From Pseudomonadota bacterium (GTDB lineage: Bacteria > Pseudomonadota > Alphaproteobacteria > Azospirillales > Azospirillaceae), in the NCBI GenBank assembly GCA_023416195.1, contig JAEZID010000452.1, positions 1 to 7,552 on the forward strand: a stretch of DNA of 7,552 nt, read 5' to 3'. The notes under the pieces were generated by a model. That model had not been told where the DNA came from and searched no databases. It worked only from the letters and a program-made list of their open reading frames with translations. Shown piece after piece: positions 1 to 6,103 of the stretch; the stretch's first letter is position 1, and each line of letters begins with the position of its first letter. Position numbers and translations under genes: made by a program.

Positions 1-830
1 CGCCGCGCATGCCGGTGCCGCCGCACAGCGTGCGCCTCGCCCTGCCCGAGCCGATCTCGACGCCCGAAGCCATCGCCGGCGCCGTCCGGCATCTGCTGGA
101 CAGGCTCGGCGCCGGTCTGGAGGCGGCTCAGGAGGGCGCCCGCCGCCTGCTGCTGGAGACGCACCGGGTGGACCGCCGGCTGGACGCCCCGCCGCAGACG
201 CTCGCCATCGGCACCAGCCGCCCGGTGCGCGATGCGGATGCGCTGATGCGCCTGTTCGCGCAGAAGCTTGAACGCATCGAACCCGGCCCCGGCATCGAGG
301 TCATGGTGCTGTCCGCCACCGAGGCCGGGCCGCTGGGCGCGGTGCAGACCGGGCTGGACGGGACGGGCGATGAGTCGGCGCTGGGCGAGTTGGTGGACCG
401 GATCGGCAACCGTCTGGGCGAGCGTGCGGTGCTGCGGCTCATTCCCCGGCCGAGTTGGCTGCCCGAGCGCAGCGTGGCACCGGCGGCGGCGATGATGGCC
501 GCCGCGAACGATCCGCTTTGGCCCCCCGCTTTATGGCCCGACGACCGGCCGCGCCCGGTACGGCTGCTCGCCCCGCCGGAGCCCATCGACGCCATGGCCC
601 CCGTCCCCGACGACCCGCCGGTGATGTTCCGCTGGCGCGGCGCCGTCCACCGCGTCCGCCACGCCGACGGGCCGGAGCGCATCGAAGCCGAATGGTGGCG
701 GCGGGAGGGAGAGGTGCGCGACTATTACCGCGTCGAGGACGCCGACGGCCGCCGCTTCTGGGTCTTCCGCCAGGGGCTCTACCAGCCCGACGTGACGGCC
801 CCGTGGTTCCTGCACGGGTTCTTCGGGTGA
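1..830 (+). CDS. imuB: ImuB, Y-family polymerase-like mutasome subunit (C-terminal part, 5' end outside window)
   Basis: ImuB is a catalytically inactive Y-family polymerase relative. In SOS mutagenesis it bridges ImuA, DnaE2 and the beta clamp. The frame is open to the left edge, so the N-terminal palm and fingers are missing and about 275 residues remain. Numbering from the ATG at position 9, residues 10-105 match the little-finger-like region (start LALPEPI). Residues 113-118 (QTGLDG) sit where ImuB proteins carry their clamp-binding motif. Then comes the family segment VLRLIPRPSWLPERS (141-155). Residues 207-258 form the C-terminal DUF6504-type module (FRWRGAVHRV, EWWRREGEVRDYYRVE, FWVFRQGLYQ). 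The stop is at 828-830, followed after 127 nt by dnaE2 on the same strand, the normal imuB-dnaE2 order. The ATG at position 9 is probably internal. Identification comes from family memory and the dnaE2 neighbour, and I regard it as firm. Confidence 0.93.
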   Translation, partial: PRMPVPPHSVRLALPEPISTPEAIAGAVRHLLDRLGAGLEAAQEGARRLLLETHRVDRRLDAPPQTLAIGTSRPVRDADALMRLFAQKLERIEPGPGIEVMVLSATEAGPLGAVQTGLDGTGDESALGELVDRIGNRLGERAVLRLIPRPSWLPERSVAPAAAMMAAANDPLWPPALWPDDRPRPVRLLAPPEPIDAMAPVPDDPPVMFRWRGAVHRVRHADGPERIEAEWWRREGEVRDYYRVEDADGRRFWVFRQGLYQPDVTAPWFLHGFFG

Positions 831-848
831 GCGGGCAGTCCTCAAAAC

Positions 849-940
849 GGGCCCCCACCCTAACCCTCCCCCATCTTCGACGGGGGAGGGCTCGCGTTCC
901 CTCCCCCGCCGTCAGGTGGGGGAGGGTTGGGTGGGGGCCC
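849..940. repeat. Palindromic intergenic repeat, copy 1 (between imuB and dnaE2)
   Basis: This is a near-perfect long inverted repeat. The left arm starts GGGCCCCCACCC (849) and runs to about 873. The right arm is 917-940 and ends GGGTGGGGGCCC. The arms pair over 24 bp with a single extra T in the left arm. Inside sits a second perfect stem, CGGGGGAGGG / CCCTCCCCCG (881-890 / about 899-908). The same element, in the same orientation and with the shared blocks CATCTTCGACGGGGG and CCCCCGCCGTCAGGTGGGGG, recurs at 4246-4346 after dnaE2. It has the look of a small non-autonomous palindromic (REP/MITE-like) element; I saw no transposase. Transcribed between two operon genes, it would form a strong RNA hairpin. 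Confidence 0.88.
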
Positions 941-957
941 ACGGCGGGGGCTTTCCC

Positions 958-3900
958 ATGACCCCCTACGCCGAACTCCAGGTCACCACAAACTTCAGCT
1001 TCCTCGAAGGCGCCTCGCACCCGGACGAGTTGGCGCTGACCGCCGCGTCGCTCGGGCACGCGGCCATCGCGGTGACCGACCGCAACACGCTGGCCGGGGT
1101 GGTGCGGGCGCACGTCGCCGCCGAGAAGCACGGGCTGCGGCTGGTCGTCGGCTGTCGGCTCGACCTGACCGACTCGGGCAGCGTGCTGGCCTACCCCACC
1201 GACCGCACGGCCTACGCGCGGCTGTCCCGCCTGCTGACGCTGGGCAAACGGCGGGCGCCCAAGGGGGAATGCTTCCTGGGGCGGGATGACGTGCTGGAGC
1301 ACGGCCGGGGCATCCTGTTCCTGCTGGTCCCGCCGGAACGGCGCGACGCCGCCTTCGTCCATGAACTGCGGGCCTGGAAGGCGGGGCTGGGCCGGCGGCT
1401 GCACCTCGCGGCCAGCCACCGCTACCGGGGCGACGACGCCCGGCGGCTGGCCTGGCTGGCCGGTCTGGCGGAGGCCGAGCGCGTGCCGCTGGTGGCGACC
1501 AACGACGTGCTGTGTCACTCCCCCGCCCGCCGCCAGTTGGCCGACGTGCTGACCTGCATCTGCGAGGGCACGACCATCGACGCGGCCGGCTGGCGCCTGT
1601 CCGCCAACGCCGAGCGGCACCTGAAGCCCGGCGTCGAGATGGCCCGCCTGTTCCGCCATTACCCGCACGCCGTCGCCCGCACGGTGGAGATCGCCGAGGC
1701 CTGCCGCTTCTCGCTGACCGAGCTGTGCTACGAATACCCGGACGAGGTCGCGGAGGACGGCCGCAGCCCGCAGGACACACTGATAGCCCTCACCTGGGCC
1801 GGGGCGGCGAAGCGTTACCCGGACGGCGTTCCGGACAAGGTCTCGGCGGCGCTGAACCATGAGCTGCGGCTGATCGGGCAGCTGGGCTACGCGCCCTATT
1901 TCCTGACCGTGCACGACATCGTGCGCTATGCCCGCTCGCGGGACATCCTGTGCCAGGGGCGCGGGTCGGCGGCCAATTCGGCGGTGTGCTATTGCCTGGG
2001 CATCACGGAGATCGACCCGGCCCGCTTCGACCTGCTGTTCGAACGCTTCGTCTCCGCCGCCCGCAACGAGCCGCCGGACATCGACGTCGATTTCGAGCAT
2101 GAGCGGCGCGAGGAGGTCATCCAGTACATCTACAAGAAATACGGCCGCGACCGCGCCGGGCTGACCGCCACCGTGATCCGCTACCGCGCGCGCGGCGCCA
2201 TCCGCGAGGTCGGCAAGGCCATGGGGCTGTCGGCCGATCTGGTGGCGCGGCTGTCCGGTTCCATCTGGGGCTGGAGCCGCGAAGGCGTGGACGAGGAGCG
2301 CGCCCGCCAATACGGCCTCGACCCCGACGACCCGCGCCTGAGGCTGACCCTGGAACTGGCGCGGGAGCTGATCGGCTTTCCCCGCCACCTGTCGCAGCAT
2401 GTCGGCGGCTTCGTCATCACGCGCGGCCTGCTGAGCGAGCTGTGCCCCGTCGCCAACGCCGCCATGGACGGCCGCACGACCATGGAGTGGGACAAGGACG
2501 ACATCGACGCGCTGAAGATCCTGAAGGTGGACGTGCTGGCGCTGGGCATGCTGACCTGCATGCACCGGGCCTTCGACCTGCTGGAACGGCATTACGGCCG
2601 CTCGCTGACCCTGGCGACCGTCCCGGCGGAGGATCCGGCCGTCTACGCGATGCTGGGCAAGGCCGACAGCCTCGGCGTCTTCCAGGTGGAAAGCCGGGCG
2701 CAGATGTCCATGCTGCCGCGCCTCAGGCCCGAAAAATTCTACGATCTGGTCATCCAGGTCGCCATCGTGCGGCCCGGCCCGATCCAGGGCGACATGGTCC
2801 ACCCCTATCTGCGCCGCCGCAGCGGCTTGGAGCCGGTGCACTACCCCTCGCCCGAACTGGAAGCGGTGCTGCGCAACACGCTGGGCGTACCGCTGTTCCA
2901 GGAGCAAGCGATGAAGATCGCCATCGTCGGCGCCGGCTTCAGTCCGGAGGACGCCGACCGGCTGCGCCGCGCCATGGCGACCTTCCGCAAGACCGGGCTG
3001 GTCCACACCTTCCGCGACCAGTTCATCGAGGGCATGGCCGCCAAGGGCTACGACCGCGCCTTCGCCGAGCGCTGCTTCCGCCAGATCGAGGGCTTCGGCG
3101 AATACGGCTTCCCGGAAAGCCACGCGGCGAGTTTCGCCCTGCTGGCCTACGTGTCGGCCTGGGTGAAACGCTGGCATCCCGACGTGTTCGCGGCGGCGTT
3201 GCTGAACAGCCAGCCCATGGGCTTCTACGCCCCCGCCCAGATCGTCCGCGACGCGCGGGAGCATGGCGTGACCGTCCTGCCGCCCGACGTGAACCGCTCC
3301 GACTGGGACTGCACGCTGGAGCCCTTGCACCCCTCTCCCGCCCCCGGCGGGAGAGGGAGGGGCCCGCTCGAAGAGCGGGAGGGTGAGGGCTTGGTTTCTT
3401 GGGATGACCAAGCCCTCACCCTCCCACCGCAAAGCGGTGGGTCCCCCCCTCGCCCGGCGGAGCCGGGCGAGGGTCGAAAACACGCCCTGCGCCTTGGCCT
3501 TCGCCTCATCCGGGGCATGACCGAAGACCACGCCCACGCCCTCGTCCTGTCGCGCGGGACCGGCTACCGCGACCCGTACGACCTGTGGCGCCGGGCGCGG
3601 CTGCCGGTGGCCACGCTGGAGCGCTTGGCCAAGGCCGACGCCTTCCGCTCGACGGGGCTCGACCGGCGGGCGGCGCTGTGGGCGGTGAAGGCGCTGGGGG
3701 ACCAGCCGCTGCCGCTGTTCGCGCAACTGGACGATTCCGGCGTGAACGAGCCGGAAGCCGCCCTGCCCGGCATGCCCTTGGGCGAGCATGTGGTGATGGA
3801 TTACGGCAGCCTGTCGCTGTCGCTGAAGGCGCACCCGCTGGAACTGCTGCGCGACGGCTTCGCGGGCGTCACCCCGGCCGACCGGCTGAGCGCGATGCGC

Positions 3901-4233
3901 CCCGGCCGGCGGGTGACCGTGGTCGGGCTGGCGCTGGTCCGCCAGCGGCCGGGCAGCGCCAACGGCGTCATCTTCATCACGCTGGAGGACGAGACCGGCA
4001 TCGCCAACCTCGTCATCATGCCCGACGTGTTCGAGACGTTCCGGAAGGAGATCCTCAGCGCCCGCCTGCTCGCCGCCACCGGCCGCGTGGAGAAGGAGGG
4101 GCCGCAGGGCGAGGTCATCCACCTGCGCGTCGAACGGCTGGCGGACCTGACCCACCGGCTGAACGAGCTGCTGGGCGACGTCGCCCCCGGCACGGCGGCC
4201 GGGGCGGTCCCGGAAGGGCGGAATTTCCGGTGA
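958..4233 (+). CDS. dnaE2: Error-prone DNA polymerase DnaE2 (Pol III alpha paralog)
   Basis: DnaE2 is the catalytic polymerase of the ImuA-ImuB-DnaE2 translesion mutasome. The product is 1,091 residues. The N-terminal PHP domain starts YAELQVTTNFSFLEGASHP; the usual HxH metal pair reads Q8-x-T10 and D41 is followed by R, so metal ligands look lost. The polymerase core has GRGSAAN (334-340), PPDIDVDFEHERR with likely catalytic D376 and D378, a third acidic residue D525 in LKVDVLALGMLT, RPGPIQGDM (605-613) and FPESHAASFALLAY (from 718). A helix-hairpin-helix region begins near 844 (LRLGLRLIRGM) and an OB fold lies near 986-1050. The end, GRNFR, is family-typical. Residues 792-839 are a low-complexity insertion encoded by a hairpin array. 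The ATG at 958 is chosen because family similarity starts there; an upstream in-frame ATG at 916 would translate repeat sequence. The ribosome site is poor (GGCGGGGG, 943-950), perhaps because the repeat at 849-940 replaced the original leader. Confidence 0.97.
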   Translation: MTPYAELQVTTNFSFLEGASHPDELALTAASLGHAAIAVTDRNTLAGVVRAHVAAEKHGLRLVVGCRLDLTDSGSVLAYPTDRTAYARLSRLLTLGKRRAPKGECFLGRDDVLEHGRGILFLLVPPERRDAAFVHELRAWKAGLGRRLHLAASHRYRGDDARRLAWLAGLAEAERVPLVATNDVLCHSPARRQLADVLTCICEGTTIDAAGWRLSANAERHLKPGVEMARLFRHYPHAVARTVEIAEACRFSLTELCYEYPDEVAEDGRSPQDTLIALTWAGAAKRYPDGVPDKVSAALNHELRLIGQLGYAPYFLTVHDIVRYARSRDILCQGRGSAANSAVCYCLGITEIDPARFDLLFERFVSAARNEPPDIDVDFEHERREEVIQYIYKKYGRDRAGLTATVIRYRARGAIREVGKAMGLSADLVARLSGSIWGWSREGVDEERARQYGLDPDDPRLRLTLELARELIGFPRHLSQHVGGFVITRGLLSELCPVANAAMDGRTTMEWDKDDIDALKILKVDVLALGMLTCMHRAFDLLERHYGRSLTLATVPAEDPAVYAMLGKADSLGVFQVESRAQMSMLPRLRPEKFYDLVIQVAIVRPGPIQGDMVHPYLRRRSGLEPVHYPSPELEAVLRNTLGVPLFQEQAMKIAIVGAGFSPEDADRLRRAMATFRKTGLVHTFRDQFIEGMAAKGYDRAFAERCFRQIEGFGEYGFPESHAASFALLAYVSAWVKRWHPDVFAAALLNSQPMGFYAPAQIVRDAREHGVTVLPPDVNRSDWDCTLEPLHPSPAPGGRGRGPLEEREGEGLVSWDDQALTLPPQSGGSPPRPAEPGEGRKHALRLGLRLIRGMTEDHAHALVLSRGTGYRDPYDLWRRARLPVATLERLAKADAFRSTGLDRRAALWAVKALGDQPLPLFAQLDDSGVNEPEAALPGMPLGEHVVMDYGSLSLSLKAHPLELLRDGFAGVTPADRLSAMRPGRRVTVVGLALVRQRPGSANGVIFITLEDETGIANLVIMPDVFETFRKEILSARLLAATGRVEKEGPQGEVIHLRVERLADLTHRLNELLGDVAPGTAAGAVPEGRNFR
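3331..3473. repeat. Five-hairpin palindromic element inserted in frame within dnaE2
   Basis: Five perfect inverted repeats lie head to tail. (1) 3331-3342 with 3346-3357, 12 bp, 3-nt loop. (2) 3363-3369 with 3373-3379, 7 bp, 3-nt loop. (3) 3377-3395 with 3407-3425, 19 bp, 11-nt loop. (4) 3423-3430 with 3434-3441, 8 bp, 3-nt loop. (5) 3447-3458 with 3462-3473, 12 bp, 3-nt loop. The plan is symmetric: two matching 27-nt outer hairpins, two short inner ones, and a long central stem whose ends overlap the short ones. No stop codon interrupts the dnaE2 frame. The translation (residues 792-839) is rich in P, G, R and E and sits between WDCTLEP and ALRLGLRLIRG. Remembered alphaproteobacterial DnaE2 proteins have only about 8 residues between CTLE and the RLG block, against 54 here. 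This is most simply an inserted REP/MITE-like element tolerated as a surface loop. Confidence 0.88.
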
Positions 4234-4245
4234 GAGTGCCGGCCG

Positions 4246-4346
4246 GTGGGCCCCCACCCTAACCCTCCCCCATCTTCGACGGGGGTGGGGACTAAAAGCT
4301 CCTTCCCCCGCCGTCAGGTGGGGGAAGGTTGGGATGGGCCCCCACC
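4246..4346. repeat. Palindromic intergenic repeat, copy 2 (after dnaE2)
   Basis: This is the same family as 849-940, in the same orientation. The left arm starts GGTGGGCCCCCACCC at 4246 and the right arm ends GGGCCCCCACC at 4346. The inner blocks CATCTTCGACGGGGG and CCCCCGCCGTCAGGTGGGGG are shared with copy 1. The central loop differs (ACTAAAAGCTCC here, CTCGCG there), and one right-arm change (GGGGGAAGG for GGGGGAGGG) lacks a compensating change on the left. It begins 13 nt after the dnaE2 stop and ends 19 nt before the stop of the convergent phosphatase gene. It could therefore act as a bidirectional hairpin barrier, although no run of T follows it. Confidence 0.87.
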
Positions 4347-4365
4347 GGCTGGCGCCTCTGAAACC

Positions 4366-4944
4366 TCAGTCGATCAGATCGGCCACTTCGCGGACGCGGC
4401 CGTTGTCGATCATGTACTGGACGAGGTCCGGCCGCTCCTTGCCGTAGGCGGTGTGGCGGGCGCGCACGGCGGCAACCAGATCGCCGCCCCGGCCCAGCAG
4501 ATCGTCGGCGAACTCGATCATGCGCAGGTTGGGCCACGCCTTGTGGCGGATGTTCACCACGGCGGCCATGGCGTCGGCGGCCGGACGCTCCGGGCGGGCC
4601 TGGGCCAGGATCATGGTCAGCGCGGCGGTCGAGCGCGAAATGCCGGCGTGGCAGTGCACCAGCAGATGCCCCACCCCCGCCGGCTCGGCCAGCAGGTCGC
4701 GCCCGAAGGCGAGGATGCGTTCCACGTCCGACCGTTGCGGCAGGGTCTGGCCGAGATACGGGTCGATGATGTCGTGGAAGCGCAGTTCCAGCCGCTCGTG
4801 CTCGCCATAGGCGCCGAAGGCGGTCGGCTCCGGGTGGTTGGGGTCGAGGATCGACAGCACATGCGTCACCCCGGCCTCGCAGAAGCCGTTCAACTCATCG
4901 AGGCCGCAGACGGTCAGGCCGAACGGGACGAAATCGCGGGACAT
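4366..4944 (-). CDS. Small dual-specificity/tyrosine phosphatase family protein
   Basis: This is a 192-residue protein of the cysteine-dependent phosphatase superfamily. It carries the P-loop VHCHAGISRSTAA, giving C98 as nucleophile and R104 as phosphate-binding arginine (C-x5-R), with S105 next to it. D58 or D61 in the upstream FHDIIDP segment is a plausible general acid. The N-terminus (FGLTVCGLDELNGF, THVLSILDP) resembles the substrate-side strand and loop of small DSP-like enzymes common in alphaproteobacteria. There is no signal peptide or membrane segment, so it should be cytoplasmic. The substrate cannot be read from sequence; protein phosphotyrosine/phosphoserine, phosphoinositide-like or small phosphorylated molecules are all possible. 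It starts 15 nt after the DTW gene on the same strand, behind a strong Shine-Dalgarno, so the pair is almost certainly co-transcribed. It converges on dnaE2. Confidence 0.9.
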   Translation of the reverse strand: MSRDFVPFGLTVCGLDELNGFCEAGVTHVLSILDPNHPEPTAFGAYGEHERLELRFHDIIDPYLGQTLPQRSDVERILAFGRDLLAEPAGVGHLLVHCHAGISRSTAALTMILAQARPERPAADAMAAVVNIRHKAWPNLRMIEFADDLLGRGGDLVAAVRARHTAYGKERPDLVQYMIDNGRVREVADLID

Positions 4945-4947
4945 GAT

Positions 4948-4961
4948 CCTCTCTTCTCCTC
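4948..4961 (-). promoter_or_regulatory. Shine-Dalgarno of the phosphatase gene, overlapping the DTW stop codon
   Basis: Read on the minus strand, the purine run GAGGAGAAGAGAGG begins inside the TGA stop of the DTW gene (4960-4962) and ends three bases before the phosphatase ATG (4942-4944). Its GAGGAG part lies at a good distance for ribosome binding. The overlap of stop and ribosome site is typical of translational coupling. It fixes the start of the phosphatase gene and supports a two-gene operon. Confidence 0.8.
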
Positions 4962-5667
4962 AGCTTTGTTCCTCGCCCTCGGTGGAGGCCGGAGCCTCGG
5001 CTTCCACCGCCGGAGCGGCGGGCTTGGCCGGCACCGGGCGCGGGCGCGGCGCGCGCAGCTTCTTCAGCAACAACGAGAAGGGCTTCAGCGCCCGGTCGAG
5101 GACCGTCGGGTCGGCCTCCAGCCGGGACAGCAGGAAGGCGCCGGCCTCCAGGGTCGAGACGCTCTCGCGCCGGGGCTCCTTGCGGGCCTGCCCATACAGC
5201 GAGCGGAACTGCGGGTGCAGCACGATGCGGCGGCACTTCAGAAGCCACGGGTTGCGCCACCACAGGGTCTTGGCCTGGCTCCAGGTGCCGTCCAGCACGA
5301 TGACGCCTTCCAGATCGCCCAGCACCAGATCGCTGTCCTTCTGGACGTTGCCGCCCTTGTCCACCACGGCGACCTCGGCCTTCGGCGCGTTGTCGCCCTG
5401 CTTGACCGGGCCGAGATAGAGCACGCCCCAGCGTTTGTAATCGACCTCGCGCCCCAGGATGCGCTTCAGGTTCGACCAGCTGAGGCCGACCTTCAGGGCC
5501 GAATTCTTGAACTGGAGGTGCGCGATCTGCGCCGTCCCCAGCGTCTCGCGCTTTTCCTGCGGGTGCTGGAGGATGAGCAGGAAGATCTGGTTGTCGATCG
5601 GCTCCACCGCCTCGCAAACGCACAGATGCTGAGGTTTTAGGCAGGTGGGGCAGGGTTCGGCGTGCAT
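4960..5667 (-). CDS. DTW domain protein, probable tRNA-uridine aminocarboxypropyltransferase
   Basis: The product is 235 residues with the start chosen here. It opens with a cysteine cluster typical of bacterial DTW proteins, CPTCLKPQHLCVCE (C6, C9, C16, C18), which probably binds metal. The signature D-x-T-W is present as DGTW (126-129) in VIVLDGTWSQAKTLWW. Known members (E. coli TapT/YfiP) use S-adenosylmethionine to form acp3U at tRNA position 47; that activity is inferred from the family. The last ~35 residues are a Pro/Ala/Glu-rich tail (RAPRPRPVPAKPAAPA and on) that looks disordered and is probably lineage-specific. The ATG at 5667 is chosen because the cysteine motif follows directly. 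An in-frame ATG at 5724 would put the candidate -10 element (5701-5706) inside the gene. The ribosome site is weak. It is the first gene of a unit with the phosphatase and is divergent from the small gene at 5933. Confidence 0.9.
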   Translation of the reverse strand: MHAEPCPTCLKPQHLCVCEAVEPIDNQIFLLILQHPQEKRETLGTAQIAHLQFKNSALKVGLSWSNLKRILGREVDYKRWGVLYLGPVKQGDNAPKAEVAVVDKGGNVQKDSDLVLGDLEGVIVLDGTWSQAKTLWWRNPWLLKCRRIVLHPQFRSLYGQARKEPRRESVSTLEAGAFLLSRLEADPTVLDRALKPFSLLLKKLRAPRPRPVPAKPAAPAVEAEAPASTEGEEQS

Positions 5668-5700
5668 GGTCGGTCTCGGACAGAAAAGCGCGATGGCGCG

Positions 5701-5722
5701 ACTATATGGGCCGCCCGGCGGC
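5701..5722 (-). promoter_or_regulatory. Candidate promoter of the DTW-phosphatase unit with a palindrome next to the -10
   Basis: On the minus strand, TATAGT (5701-5706) matches the sigma-70 -10 consensus at five of six positions and would give a leader of about 25-30 nt before the ATG at 5667. Directly upstream is the perfect 13-nt palindrome GCCGCC-G-GGCGGC (5710-5722), where a repressor could sit between -35 and -10. No convincing -35 is seen at 16-18 nt spacing, only the T-rich run TTTCCTTTT. The palindrome may be chance in DNA this rich in G and C. Confidence 0.4.
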
Positions 5723-5823
5723 AAAAGGAAACCGAAAGGCGGATTCCGGCCCGCGATGCCACCCGAATCGAGGGGCGGGATCGGGGCCGGATGAAAAGAA
5801 TGGGATTAAACGTTCTGTAACGA

Positions 5824-5837
5824 GTGACCTGGATCAC
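5824..5837. promoter_or_regulatory. GTGA-N6-TCAC palindrome, candidate Crp/Fnr-family operator
   Basis: AGTGACCTGGATCACT (5823-5838) contains the core of the CRP-type consensus, GTGA-N6-TCAC, with both half-sites perfect and one further matching base pair outside. It lies about 95 nt upstream of the small gene at 5933, in a locally AT-richer stretch. The promoter that would follow is not clear: CATGAT (5855-5860) is a possible -10 with no good -35, which would fit an activator-dependent promoter. Binding by a Crp/Fnr protein is inference from the motif alone. Confidence 0.4.
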
Positions 5838-5917
5838 TATGGGTCTGGACCTTGCATGATAGGGTTCAGGCATACACAGGACGGGTTGGGCCGGAATAAG
5901 GCTCTTCCCCGACGATC

Positions 5918-5926
5918 AAGAGGAGG
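5918..5926 (+). promoter_or_regulatory. Strong Shine-Dalgarno of the 56-codon gene
   Basis: AAGAGGAGG is close to a full anti-16S match. It ends six bases before the ATG at 5933, which is optimal spacing. It is the best ribosome site in the window and is the main evidence that the short frame behind it is translated. Confidence 0.75.
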
Positions 5927-5932
5927 CCCGCC

Positions 5933-6103
5933 ATGCTGCCCCCACATCTGGCCGACCGTTTGCTGAAGCAGCGGCGGGCCGAGGAATCGGCGGAATTCGC
6001 CCGGCAGCTTCCGCTCTACGTGGAAGACCCCGCCTACCTCCACGACCCCGAACAGGACGGCGAGACGCCGCGCCGGGAACCGGATTGGGCGACCAACTAC
6101 TGA
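5933..6103 (+). CDS. Small conserved-looking hypothetical protein, 56 residues
   Basis: This short gene starts at an ATG with optimal ribosome binding and ends at TGA 6101-6103. I do not recognise the family. The protein starts MLPPHLADRLLKQRRAEES. Residues 5-26 would make a charged amphipathic helix. The C-terminal half is acidic and proline-containing (VEDPAYLHDPEQDGE) and ends DWATNY. There is no cysteine, signal peptide or membrane segment. Codon use has the strong G/C third-position bias of the neighbouring genes, which supports coding. It is divergent from the DTW gene, with a 265-nt regulatory gap between them, and convergent with imuA, 21 nt away. A Crp-like palindrome upstream suggests conditional expression. 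It could be a small regulatory or adaptor protein, but nothing in the sequence proves a role. Confidence 0.72.
   Translation: MLPPHLADRLLKQRRAEESAEFARQLPLYVEDPAYLHDPEQDGETPRREPDWATNY

Noticed and set aside
916..957. Upstream ATG at 916 as start of dnaE2
   Set aside because: The extra 14 residues are encoded by the repeat's right arm, and family similarity begins at the ATG at 958.
831..957. Second LexA box in front of dnaE2
   Set aside because: The gap contains no GTTC-N7-GTTC or close variant.
3331..3473. Hairpin region in dnaE2 as an intron, CRISPR or group of terminators
   Set aside because: The frame stays open, so no splicing is required. The hairpins differ in sequence and have no spacers, and no T runs follow the stems.
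439..4257. 1,272-codon open frame on the minus strand opposite imuB and dnaE2
   Set aside because: Its translation is a repetitive Q/H/V/G/R-rich string with no family features. It is the codon-bias mirror of dnaE2, whose motifs and catalytic residues are clear on the plus strand.
4246..5640. 464-codon plus-strand frame across the phosphatase and DTW genes
   Set aside because: It starts inside a palindromic repeat and has no recognisable motif. The opposite strand carries two well-marked genes with C-x5-R and DGTW motifs and a clear ribosome site.
5852..5876. TTGCAT and CATACA as a sigma-70 promoter for the small gene
   Set aside because: The spacing is about 13 nt, too short for a functional -35/-10 pair.
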